Shown: piece by piece, positions 46,266-56,667 of the stretch
Position numbering within the stretch: position 1 is the stretch's first letter
Layout: each line of letters begins with the position of its first letter
Assembly (NCBI GenBank): GCA_023548195.1
Contig: JAJHZJ010000268.1
Span: 3,015,266-3,079,265 of the forward strand
Direction: 5' to 3'
DNA length: 64,000 nt
From: Bettongia penicillata ogilbyi
Taxonomy: Eukaryota > Chordata > Mammalia > Diprotodontia > Potoroidae
The notes under the pieces: model-generated
Told to the model about the DNA's origin: nothing
Databases searched by the model: none
Seen by the model: the letters and a program-made list of their open reading frames with translations, nothing else
Translations under genes and position numbers: made by a program

Positions 46266-46783
46266 TTGTTATCAATATTATAACATTTATGACGTCTGCA
46301 AAAAAAGCACCATAAAAAAATTGTACATTATAAGCCAGCACCGGAAGTGGAGGTAGAAAGGCAGAGAAATTCTATGAAGCATTCCATGAGACCTTCAAAA
46401 TAAATCAACAGATGTTTTGATACTCAGTGACTTCAGTGTAAAAGTGGAATAGATAGGAATTGTAAAAAATATTTTGGGAAATATGATTCAGGTTATGTCT
46501 ACACAGAAGCTTCATACTTACAAATCTAATTCTTCAGGCTATGTCACCATGATGTATCTTCCTCTTGTCTACAATTTTCACTCCTGTGGCTCCTTTTCCC
46601 ACTGGTGACTTCCTCCCAGAATCTTCATTTTGCGGAAGGATCTCAGACCAACTACCCTGCATTCTGTGGACAGACACCGTGATGTCCCTTGGCTACATCT
46701 ACTCCTCTGCTACTTTTCAGCTTTTCTTTCTGTGTTAACATTTCCCATTAGAATGTAAGCTCCTCCTCAATCAAGGGGAGGAG

Positions 46784-46793
46784 CCAAGATGGC
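46784..46793 (+). promoter_or_regulatory. YY1-like site at the HAL1 5' end
   Basis: CCAAGATGGC lies within the first 20 bp of the element. In human L1 a YY1 site at the same place directs the transcription start. A similar role here is inferred. Confidence 0.45.
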
Positions 46794-47448
46794 AGAGTAG
46801 AAAGTTATATATATGCTAGCTCCTAACCCACAGCCCATAAAATACCTGTAAAGAAGAACTCCCAACAAATTCTGGAGCAGCAGAAGCCACAGAACAACAA
46901 AGTGGAGGAGATTTCTGTTCCAGAGAGCCCTGAAAAACCAACAGCAAAGGTCTGTCACGCACCAGACCTGGAGCAGAGCCCAGCCCTGCCTTGGCCTCAT
47001 GTCACCAAGGGAAGCATATCCGAGCAGGCTTCAGGGATGAAATCTCCAGTGGCCATGCAGGTTCCTCCACCCACATGCACCAAAGGTCAGTGAGAGAGGA
47101 TTTTTGGCTGGCCGAGAGGGGAGCAGGGTGTCTCCATAACTCAGGCCCCCCTAGGGAGGCAGCAGCAGAGGCAGCAGTGGACAGGAGCTCTCAAAGCAGG
47201 CAGGAGCTGGAATCTATTGTTGAAGATCTCCACATAAACCCCCTGAGGGAACTGAGCCCCTGGTGGCGGCCCTGCCCCCACCCGAGCAGCTGAACTTAAT
47301 CTCACACTAAATAGCAGCCCTGCCCTCACCAAAAGCCCTGAGGCTGGGAAGCAGCATTTGAATCTCAGACCCAAGCACTAGCTGGGCAGATCTGGAGGTG
47401 AGGTGGGTGTGGAGAGGAATCTCAGAAGTCAAGTAACTTGCTGGGAAA

Positions 47449-48556
47449 ATGCCCAGAAAAGGGAAAAAAAAATAAGACCATAGAAGGTTACTTTCTTGAT
47501 GAACAGATATCTCCTCCCATCCTTTCAGATGAGGAAGAACAATGCTTACTATCAGGGAAAGAAAAAAAAAAATCAAGGCTTCTGTATCCTAAACATCCAA
47601 AATAAATATTCAATGGGCTCAGGCCATGGAAGAGCTCAAAAAGGATTTTGAAAATCAAGTTAGACAGGTGGAGGAAAAACTGGGAAGAGAAATGAGAGAG
47701 ATGCAAGAAAAGCATGAAAAGCAGGTCAACACCTTTCTAAAGGAGACCCAAAAAAATGCTGAAGAAAATAACACCTTGAAAAATAGGCTCACTCAATTGG
47801 AAAAAAGAGGTTCAAAAAGCCAATGAGGAGAAGAATGCTTTCAAAAGCAGAATTAGCCAAATGGAAAAAGAGGTTCAAAAGCTCACTGAAGAAAATAGTT
47901 CTCTCAAAATTAGAATGAAACAGATGGAGGCTAATGACTTTCTGAGAAACCAAGAAATCACAAAACAAAACCAAAAGAATGACAAAATGGAAGAGAATGT
48001 GAAACATTTCCTTGGAAAAACAACTGACCTGAAAAATAGATCCAGGAGAGACAATTTAAAAATTATGGGACTACCTTAAAGCCATGATCAAAAAAAAGAG
48101 CTTAGACATCATCTTTCATGAAATTATCAAGGGAAATTGCCCTGATATTCTAGAACCAGAGGGCAAAATAAGTACTCAAGGACTCTACCAATCACCACCA
48201 GAAAGTGATCCAAAAAAGAGAAACTCCTAGGAACATTGTGGCCAAATTTCAGAGTTCCCTGGTCAAGGAGAAAATATTTCAAGCAGCTAGAAAGAAACAA
48301 TTCAAGTACTGTGGAAATACAATTAGGATAACACAAGATCTAGCAGCTTCTACATTAAGGGATTGAAGGGCGTGGAATAGAATATTCCAGAAGTCAAAGG
48401 AACTAGGACTAAAACTGAGACTCATCTACCCAGCAAAACAGAGTATAATACTTCAGGGGAAAAAAATGGTCATTCAATGAAATAGAGGACTTTCAAGCAT
48501 TCTTGATGAAAAGACCAGAGCTGAAAAGAAAATTTGATTTTCAAACACAAGAATGA
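47449..48556 (+). pseudogene. HAL1 ORF1 (L1 ORF1p-like), disrupted
   Basis: The relic is about 1.1 kb, or some 369 codons including indels. It starts MPRKGKK and is frameshifted in an A run at once. A long heptad-rich coiled coil follows (EELKKDFENQVRQVEEK from 47,626). A second frameshift lies near 47,805. An RRM-type start is RRDNLKIMGLP (48,035-48,079), where the next Glu codon has become TAA. A basic C-terminal domain contains NIVAKFQSS near 48,233. L1 ORF1p is a trimeric RNA-binding chaperone that packages its own RNA. At least two frameshifts and one stop make this copy non-functional. Confidence 0.8.
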
Positions 48557-49584
48557 AAAGAAGCATGAAAAGATAAACAGCAAAGAGAAGCCATAAGGGA
48601 CTTACTAAAGTTGAGATGTTTACATTCCTACATCAAAAGACAATATTTGTAACTCTTGAAACTTTTCAGTATCTGGGTAGTTGGTGGGATTATACACACA
48701 CACATACACACACATATACACATGTGCACACACACACAGAGACAGAGAACACAGAGTGAATTGAATAGGATGGGCTCATATCTTAAAAAAATGAAGTTAA
48801 GGGGTGAGAGAGAAATGTATTGGGAGGAGAGAGGGAGAAACGTAATGGGGCAAATTATCTCTCATAGAAGAGGCAGGCAAGAGACTTTTTAATGGAGGGG
48901 AAAAAGAGGGGAGCTGAGAGAAAAACATGAAGTTTACTCTCATCACATTTGACTAAAGGAAGGAATAAAATGCACACTCATTCTGGTATAAAAACCTATC
49001 TTACAATACAGGAAAGTGGGAGAGAAGGGGATAAGCAGGGTAGGGGGGATGATGGAAGGGAGGAAAATGGAAGGAAGGAGCAATTTGAAATCAATACACT
49101 TGGGAAGCGACAGGATCAAAAGAGAGACTAGAAACAATGGGGGGCAGGTTAGGATGGAGGGAAATATAATTAGTCTTACACAACATGACTATTATGGAAG
49201 TCATTTGCAAAACTACACAGATATGGCTTATATTGAATTGCCTGCCTTCCCAAAGGGAATGGTGGGGGGGGAGGGAGGTATGGGGAGAAGTTGGAACTCA
49301 AAGTTTTAGGAACAACTGTTGAGTATTGTTCTTGCTACTAGAAAATAAGAAATACAATTAATGGGGAATAGAAAGTCATCTAGCCCTACAGAACAAAAGA
49401 GAAGATGGGGACAAGGGAAGGGAGGGATGATAGAAGAGAGGGCAGATTGGTGATAGGGGAAATTAGAATGCTCGGTGTATTGCGGTGGGGGAGGGGACAA
49501 ATGGGGAGAAAATTTGGAACCCAAAATTTTGTGAAAATGAACATAAAATGTTAAATAAATAAATGAAAAAAAAAATGTAAGCTC

Positions 49585-49766
49585 ATGCGCCATCTCCCGT
49601 TGTCCTGATGGATATCTGGCCACTGGACCTAGATGGCTTTGGAGGAGGTGAGGATGGTGATCTTATGCAGCCCTTGCTCACTCATATCCAAATCAACTGA
49701 AAGTCATGTCATCATCTCCCTGAAGTCATGATTCTCTTTGAGGACAAAGGACAAACACACCAGCAA
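49585..49766 (+). mobile_element. SINE of the 'GATGGCTCTGGAGGAG' family
   Basis: GCGCCATCTCCCGTTGTCCT, CTGGCCACTGGACCTAGATG, AGTCATGTCATCATCTCCCT and GGACAAAGGACAAACACACC span a near complete copy. It abuts the HAL1 right-hand target duplication. Confidence 0.75.
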
Positions 49767-51254
49767 TAAACTCCTTGAGGGCTGGGAGTGTATTTCTTTT
49801 TGCTCATATTTGTATCCTCAGCACTTAGCATAGTTCCTAGGACCTAATAAGTGATTAATAAATGCTTTTTGACTGAGGGAAGAAATAATATAAGAGAAGA
49901 TTCAAACATACTGGACATGATGAGTACTGAAAAACATTAGCCTCCTCTCCCTGAAATTAAATTGATTAGATTTGAGTGAAAGGTATTCCTGAATCAACTA
50001 TCTGTATATAGTTAGGTCATTGTCTTGTTAGAACAAAGATAAAAATTAATACAAAGCTGGAAGTGGGAATATAAAAAGAAAAAATACAATATTAAAGTAA
50101 AACAACTCTTATCCTGTCCTAAGAAATAGGAAATGGATGGGAGAAATAACAACACAGATCATTGCAATTTTATATGGAATTTTAAATCAGCTGTAACAAT
50201 GATGAGTCGAAATGGACATAGAAAACATCTTAGTCAGCAAACACTTGACCTCCTTTATAAGAAAAAAAGATATAGCAGCCAAGGGCAACCCTGATTTAAA
50301 ATTTAAGATCATTTGTAAAAACTTATAGAAATAGGCAGTGAAAGATAATGAACAAACTGACAGAGAAAAACAGTGAAGAGAAAACAAACATAAAGAAAAC
50401 TTACCAAGAGAGAAGACAGCAAAGTATTTCTAATACGTTTAGAGATTGTCCACTGAAAAGTGGACAATAATCAAATGAAAGAAAGTACAGAACGATTTTA
50501 ATAACAACCTATCTTCACCATCAAGGATAGTGGAATCCTTACCTTTGGGCTGCAATAATTGGGAACTAAATGTATTTCTAGAGAAAGTAGAAATTGGGCC
50601 ACATGAGTTGTATACAGAGGAGGTTCATTTAAAGGCAAAACAATTGTAAGGGTTTTGATTTTTAAGGAATCCAAAGGATAAAATACCAATGGAGTTGAAA
50701 AATTCTTGGATTTTATTATTCTAAATTATTCTAAAAAATAAACAAGACAACATCAATAACTCCCAAATAATATACTTTCAAATATAGACAACATGCATCT
50801 ATACACACATATACATATATATGTTTGATATGTGTATCTTATATGCATATATATGTGAATAAATACATGCATCAAGGAAATGCTTGATAAAATAAAATCA
50901 GAAGGGAACATACAAGACTTTAAAAGCTAATCACATATCATGCTGTTACAATCATTATATTGGCTGAATAATATAGAGAATATATGACCTCCTGAACATA
51001 CTGTTTGAGAACCACAAAAAGATTTGATTAGGTTGAACAAAAGGCCACCTTAAAGGCTCTTCTCCAACAAATTATCTCCTATGCATAAATATGAATTATG
51101 CATAATTACTTGAAATCTATAATAATGAGCATAACCTTGTTTGATAAACCTTTGATCATTTATATCAAGAAATCCATAAAACAGGAGGACTTGTTCTCAG
51201 TTCAAGACCTCATCATCCCAAATTTTAGCCACTGCAATAACCTTCTAACTACTT

Positions 51255-51920
51255 TTTTTTTTTAGATCAAAGTTGGAAATGTATATTTTTAAGTATAAAG
51301 TTGATCCAATGGCAAGAAATCCTACATCTTCCCAAAAGCCCTTATTAAGTGAGGTCTAGTATCCCTCTCACCTGGGTCTACAACCTGGTGCAGGACCCTG
51401 TTCACAGTAGAAACTCAGGGGGAATAAAAGCTTGTTTGTTGCTTTAACTGATTTACCCAGAATGTGACCAATATGCTGAGCTTAAGATTGTCCTTTGAGC
51501 TTAAGGCTGTCCTTTGAGGTAGACAGGATAGATATTTGGTGTCTCCCATCCGTGGTTGCAGGAGTATGTTAGTGCCAGCTCTCCATTTTTGAGTTTGAGC
51601 ATTTACACCCTGGAGCACCTGTGAGTGGAGGGACCTTCGCAGCCGCCAGAGATTCCATCCCTGAAGCCTGCTTGGGTCTGCTCCTCTGGGGCCACGGGGC
51701 CAGGGCAGCGTAGGGGTGGGCTCCGCTGTCCGATGTGCGACGGACCCCTGGGGACGACTTTCCAGGGCTCTCTGGCACGGAAATCTCTTCCATTGTGTTT
51801 CTGCACGGCTTGCACTGATCCAGAATTTGTGGGGAGTTCTTTTTACAGAAAATATATGGGCTGTGGGTTCAGAGCTACCATACGTGAGTCTTTCTACTCC
51901 GCCATCTTGGCTCCTCCCCA
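51255..51920 (-). mobile_element. Composite retroelement: HAL1 5' UTR fused to an unrelated 3' part
   Basis: Read on the minus strand it starts GGGGAGGAGCCAAGATGGCG at 51,920 and follows the HAL1 5' UTR at 46.8-47.1 kb for about 315 bp. At about 51,605 it switches to about 350 bp of sequence not found in the other HAL1 copies. It ends in a poly-A run (poly-T at 51,253-51,263 on the plus strand). A 10-bp duplication CTAACTACTT lies at 51,245-51,254 and 51,921-51,930. The 5' part is CpG-rich. An open frame of 168 codons (51,415-51,921, GTG start) crosses both parts. I do not know the origin of the 3' part. Confidence 0.75.
51901..51910 (-). promoter_or_regulatory. YY1-like site at the composite element's 5' end
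   Basis: On the minus strand CCAAGATGGC lies at the same distance from the element start as in the HAL1 at 46.8 kb. Confidence 0.45.
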
Positions 51921-53100
51921 CTAACTACTTCTCTTGCCTCAAATCTGTTACCACTCCAGTCATCCTTCAGTCAGTTGTGAAGATGGTTTTTCTAAATTAC
52001 AAGTCTAGCCATAAGACCCTCTTTGTTCAGTAAGGTCCAATGACTCCCTATTTTTTCTAAGAGGAATATAAATTCACCTGTTTGTCATTTAAAGCTCATC
52101 ATACCCTGTCTCCTTAGTACATTTTCAGAATTCTTACACTCTATTGCTCTCCATTTATTTTATAATATTGAAAAATTGTCCTTATAGTTCTTGGAATGTG
52201 ATGTTCTATCTCCTATCTCTGTCCCTTTTCAATGGCTCTCCCTCACATCTGGGAGGCTCTGCCCCCTCACTTTTGTTTCCTGGTTTCGCTGGCTTCCTTC
52301 AAGACTTGGGTCAAGCTTTACCTTCTGCACAAGGTCTTCTCAGTATCCTCCCCACTCCCACCCCATATATTAGTGCTTTCCTTTATTGGATTACCTTTCA
52401 TAAATTATATGTATGTCTTGAATATACCTAGTTATTTACATATCACATCCCACATGGGAATTCTAGATCTTTGAGAGAAGGGGTTATTGGTACCTTTCTT
52501 GTATCCTCACATTCTTAGAACCAAGACCTGACCCATATTAAGTACCTAAATGCTTGTTGACTGGCTATTGTATAAAGTTGCATGGAAAACTTGGAGAACA
52601 CATCCATCTGTATAGATAAACACATATATAGAAATAGAAGTCTAGATCTAGATATATTAAAAGCACATTTAGCTATGCATATCTTGTACAGATCCTGGAA
52701 ATGGAGAATAATGTTGGTTCAGGCATTAAGGATCGCCCAACTGGCAATAGAGAAGCATATGATATATTTAAAAAGGCTTCCACATTTTAGGATAAATGAG
52801 TTACAAAAGGAAATTTGTCATCAAATATACAAAAGGCTGTCATCAAAGAAATGTAAGGTCAGAAAGAAGATGGGGGATAACTGATGGACAATCAAAATAA
52901 TGCGTTATTATACCTGCAATTTGAGGAAAACCAGAAGAAGGTCACCAGAGTGTCAAGCAGACCATTTGTGGTGAAGTAATGGAAGGACCTGGGAAAGAAA
53001 TGCCCAAAATACATTACCATCTGTATCACTAAAGAGAATACTCACATCACTAAGATTACCAAGCCGTTGGAGTAACTGAATATTGTCTCAAGAAAGAAAA

Positions 53101-53734
53101 GGACCATATCTGAGATGGAGGTCTATTTTAGTTTATCCTTGGAAGAGGCAGCGGATGAACTCAGAGTTAAGGATAAGAGTCAAATGAAGTTAGCAGACAT
53201 GGAAAAGCCAATGTTTTATATTCTACTCAGTTCAATATGCATTTACAAAGAATACCTTTTAAAGCATGCAATTAAGGGTAATGAAGTGCAAACTTTCATG
53301 CACAAAAAGGAAGCCTTCTTGTTAAGAGCTGTTTATGCGGCTGATTTGGGGAGGAAAAAGACTTCAGTCTCTACCTCCTCCCACACTTAAGATTTATGTC
53401 CTAAAACTTGTTCCCAACTGTGAGTTCAAGTAATGAAATGCAATTTTGAGAAAATAAGATATATTTTAACTGATCTTCTATACAAATCCCCCTTCTCTAC
53501 ACAATATCCTGTCGTTTATTTTGCCCTTTTTCGAACGCACTGAACAAAATCATCTTTTCTAGGGCAAACATCTTCCTCTTTCTGTAGACTCATTAGTGAT
53601 GACTTAAGTTTCCTTTTTCTGTACACAGATTTCATTATGTAAGTAATTGTTTACATACTTATTGATGATTCTCTTGGCATATAAAATTACCAATAAGTTC
53701 ACAAACTCAAGAACGATTGAAGAATCACAAGATG
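53101..53734. other. Unassigned sequence
   Basis: No gene. The 91-codon frame at 53,115-53,390 follows the RTE C-terminus and has no domain. It may be a worn 3' UTR. Confidence 0.35.
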
Positions 53735-54015
53735 CCAGTACTTCAAGGAACCTTGAGACTTACAGAGACCTATAAGAAATTTTCATCATCAACTAGATCA
53801 ATATTTTAATTTTACAAGCAATTTTATTTATTTAATTAATATTATTTAATTATTTTTTAAATTTTATTTAATTATTTAATATTTAATTTTACAAGTAATT
53901 TTACAAGACTTGAAAAGTTAAATGACTTGCTCAAAATCATAGATCTAGTAAGTGGGAGAGTCAGGATTTATGATTTTATGTTCAGTTTTACACAATCTTA
54001 CAGTGCAGTAATTCT
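53735..54015 (+). mobile_element. MIR3-like SINE with an internal ATTT-rich expansion
   Basis: The core words CTTGAAAAGTTAAATGACTT and GATCTAGTAAGTGGGAGAG are normal. The stretch 53,818-53,905 is an A/T-only run with repeated ATTTAATTATTTAA units. Confidence 0.5.
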
Positions 54016-54184
54016 GACCATCAATGAAACAACAAGAAGTTGTTTAAACAACAATATTATTCTCTATACACTATTGATTCATATATAATTTCTAGAATAG
54101 GATCTGATAGAATGTGGAAAAGTTAAAGTTCCAGATTTTCTAAAATCAGAACAACTAGCTGTGCTATATAACCCCAGGAAGAAC

Positions 54185-54405
54185 AGTGGACCTAGACCCA
54201 GATCAGTGTTAGAATGGCAGATTTGACATTCAGTGGGTGACCTTGAGTCAATCACCTAGGTTGTAAAAACCTAAGTTTCTCATCTCAAACCTGAGGATAG
54301 TACTTGCTGCTATATACTCACAACATTCTTGTGAGGAAATGTTTTAAATCTCAAAATGCTATAGAAATATGAGTAATGATGATGATGATCAAACTTTAGT
54401 TTAGA
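54185..54405 (+). mobile_element. MIR-type SINE
   Basis: GTGGGTGACCTTGAGTCAAT, CTCATCTCAAACCTGAGG and CAAAATGCTATAGAAATATG. Confidence 0.6.
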
Positions 54406-54847
54406 TATCCCAGAAATGAAGATTTTAGAGGGAGCTTAGGAAACCCTGACTGAAATCAAAGGGTTATATTTCAACTTTTCATTCTCTTAAGACAGATATA
54501 TTTTACTCCAGACCTACACTATATAGTTGTTTCATTTCTTGAAATGCTGATGCCATGGCACGTGGGTATATCTTAATAGTTCAGATGTTTCCTCATTGTA
54601 TTATCCACCTCCGTGTTTCCTTTTGTAAGGAAAGAAACTCAAGAGGAGAAAATTATAGGTTATGACCATTCTATTTTTGAAGTCTCATTGTTGGTTTCAT
54701 TTTTTCTCCACCTTGGTTATGACTTAGAATAATGATCTCCCCTCCCCCAGAACTCACTTCCATCAGGGCATTTTCAGGTTGGGTGAACTCAACACTTACA
54801 CATCCTTATTTTATTTCTTTTTGATTAGCATAAGCAAATATTGCATG
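54406..54847. other. Unassigned sequence
   Basis: No gene or recognised repeat is seen. Confidence 0.35.
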
Positions 54848-55149
54848 AATGGGATCACAGAGTCTGAGATGGAAGAGGCTTCAGAAGGCTGGTAATCCAA
54901 TTCATCCATAACATGTCTGAGAAGTGATTACCCAGCCTTTCCTTGAAGATCTCCAGTTAAGTGGAACACACCATCTCCTGAGGCAGGTTATTCTGCTTAA
55001 GAATTACTCTAATTGTTAGGAAGTTTCTGTTTTTGATGATGCCTTTCATTAACCATAAACTACTTTTCTGCATTTTTTACTCCTGGTTTTGCCCTCCGGG
55101 GGTATTTGGACTGCCATTATCCTTTTCCCACAGGGAATTTGTTGAAATA

Positions 55150-55340
55150 CTTAGGACTATAGGATCACTAATTTAAACCTGGAAGGGACTTTAGGAGACC
55201 ATGCTCCCAATTCCCTCATTTTAGTGAATTGAAAGCTAAGGTGCAGCCAAGGCTAAGGTCTTCGCAACAGTCATAAGACTTGGAAGATACTGAGGCAGTA
55301 TTTAAACCCAGTCATTCCTGACTCTAAATCTATAGCTCTA
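55150..55340 (+). mobile_element. MIR3-like SINE inside L3
   Basis: AAACCTGGAAGGGACTTTAG, CCAATTCCCTCATTTTAGTG and GACTCTAAATCTATAGCTC. Confidence 0.6.
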
Positions 55341-56505
55341 ATGTCCTCCTTAAGTATTTTCTTCTTCAGGCTAATTAATGTCAGCTCAATTCATCTTCAG
55401 ATGATATGATCGCAAGATCCTTCACCAATCCTAGTTGCCTTCCTTGCTGCTAAGTTGTCAATATCTTTATTTAAAAAGTAATGCCCAAATGTGTCCAAAT
55501 AAGAGTAAAGTAGCTCTGTCACCCCACTAGCCCCAGATATTATGCCTTTTTAATTTTAAATACAATCTAAAATCACACTAGATTTCAGCTGTCACATTAC
55601 AATATTGATTCATGTTAAAATTAGAATGGACTATAATCCCCATATCTTTTTTTTAAATAATAGTTTTATTTATTTATTTTTAATTTTGACATTCATTTCC
55701 ACAAAATTTTGAGTTCTACTTTTTCTCCCCATCTATCCCCTCCCCCACCCATAACACCTTGTATTCTGATTACCCCTTCCTTCAATGAGCCCTCCCTTCT
55801 ATCACATCCCACCCTTCCCTTATCCTCATCTTCTCTCTTCTTTTGTAGGGCAAGATAGATTTCTATACCCCATTATCAGTATTTCTTATTTCCCAGTTAT
55901 ATGCAATAACAATTCTCAACATTCATTTCTAATACTTTGAATTCCAACTCCTCTCCTTTCCTCCCTCCCCACCCATCCCCAGTTAGAAGACAAGCAATTC
56001 AATACAGGCTGTATATGTGTCATTTTTCAAAATACTTCCACAATAGTCATGTTGTGTAAGACTAACTATATTTACCTCTATCCTACCTTGTCCCTCATTT
56101 ATTCTGTTCTCTCACCTGACCTTGTCACTCCCCAAAAGTATTTACTTCTAATTATTCCCTTCTCCCATTTGCCCTCCCTTTTATCATCCCCCTCACCTCA
56201 CTTGTCCCCTTTTCCCCTACTTTCATGTAGTGTAAGACAGATTTTCATACCAAATTGAGTGAACATGTTATTCCCTTCTTAAGCCATATGTGAAGAGAGT
56301 ATGCTTCACTTTTCCCCTCTTACCTTCTTCCTTTTCTTCTCCATTAAAAAAGATTTTTCTTACCTCTTCTATGAGATATAATTTGCCCTATTCCATTTCT
56401 CCCTTTCTCCTCCCAATATATTCCTCTCTCATCCCTTAATTTTATTTTTTATAGATACCATCCCTTCTGATTCAACTCAACCTGCATTCTCTGTCTGTAT
56501 ATGTT

Positions 56506-56543
56506 TGTGTTTGTGTGTCTGTGTGTGTGTGTGTGTGTGTGTA
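56506..56543. repeat. (TG)n microsatellite in HAL1 3' UTR
   Basis: A TG run in the same place as the CA-rich tract after ORF1 in the HAL1 at 48,695-48,740, so it is probably inherited with the element. Confidence 0.85.
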
Positions 56544-56667
56544 ATCCCTCCACCCTCCCAAATACTGAGAAAAATCTCAAGACTTACAAATCTTATCTTT
56601 CCATATAGGAATGTAAACACTTCAACTTTAGAAAGTCCTTTATGATTTCTCTTTCCTGTTTACCTTT

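Larger units (their letters stand above)
46763..49573 (+). mobile_element. Full-length HAL1 ('half-L1', ORF1-only retrotransposon)
   Basis: It begins near GGGGAGGAGCCAAGATGGCA (46,775) and has a GC-richer 5' UTR to about 47,448. A broken L1-type ORF1 follows (47,449-48,556), then about 1 kb of 3' UTR, an AATAAA at 49,554-49,559 and a poly-A run. No ORF2 follows ORF1, which defines HAL1-type elements. An 11-bp duplication AATGTAAGCTC lies at 46,752-46,762 and 49,574-49,584. Twelve extra bases (CTCCTCAATCAA) sit between the left duplication and the usual first base. Confidence 0.8.
46560..49885 (+). mobile_element. L2 3' end split by HAL1 and a SINE
   Basis: The left part ends ATTAGAATGTAAGCTC (46,747-46,762). 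The right part resumes ACTCCTTGAGGGCTGGGAGT (49,767) and closes TTAATAAATGCTTTTTGACT. In L2 the words AATGTAAGCTC and CTTGAGGGC are adjacent, so all between is inserted. Confidence 0.75.
51208..52565 (+). mobile_element. L2: ORF2 C-terminal region and 3' UTR, split by a composite element
   Basis: The left piece is 51,208-51,254 (CCACTGCAATAACCTTCTAA). The right piece resumes at 51,931 (TCTTGCCTCAAATCTGTTAC), passes GGTTTCGCTGGCTTCCTTCA and ends CTAAATGCTTGTTGACTGGC. The two pieces are contiguous in L2. Confidence 0.75.
46266..53100 (+). mobile_element. RTE-like LINE fossil in several pieces, split by two L2 copies
   Basis: Endonuclease pieces: LYIISQ and, after a frameshift, EKFYEAFHETFK (46,361-46,399), then LILSDFSVKV (46,417-46,446; family LILGDFNVKVG). 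The domain resumes after the first L2 with GHCLVRTKIKINTKL near 50,015. A linker LSQQTLDLLYKKKRY is at 50,229-50,273 and KIPMELKN near 50,680. RT start KRFD-stop-VEQKATLKALLQQ is at 51,002-51,075, followed by LFDKPLIIYIKKSIKQEDLFS to about 51,208. The C-terminus (52,717-53,060) reads QLAIEKHMI...WTIKIMRYYTC...TWERNAQN. Order and orientation are those of one element. The FADD-type segment is missing. Confidence 0.7.

Noticed and set aside
46144..46356. 70-codon frame as an endonuclease-coding gene
   Set aside because: Only its last residues (LYIISQ) fit the LINE endonuclease; the rest does not, and the domain continues in other frames with stops.
51415..51921. 168-codon frame, the longest in the window, as a gene
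   Set aside because: It begins with GTG inside the retroelement and crosses the junction between the HAL1 leader and the unrelated 3' part. More likely a by-product of GC-rich leader sequence, though the shared leader ORF is reported as a finding.
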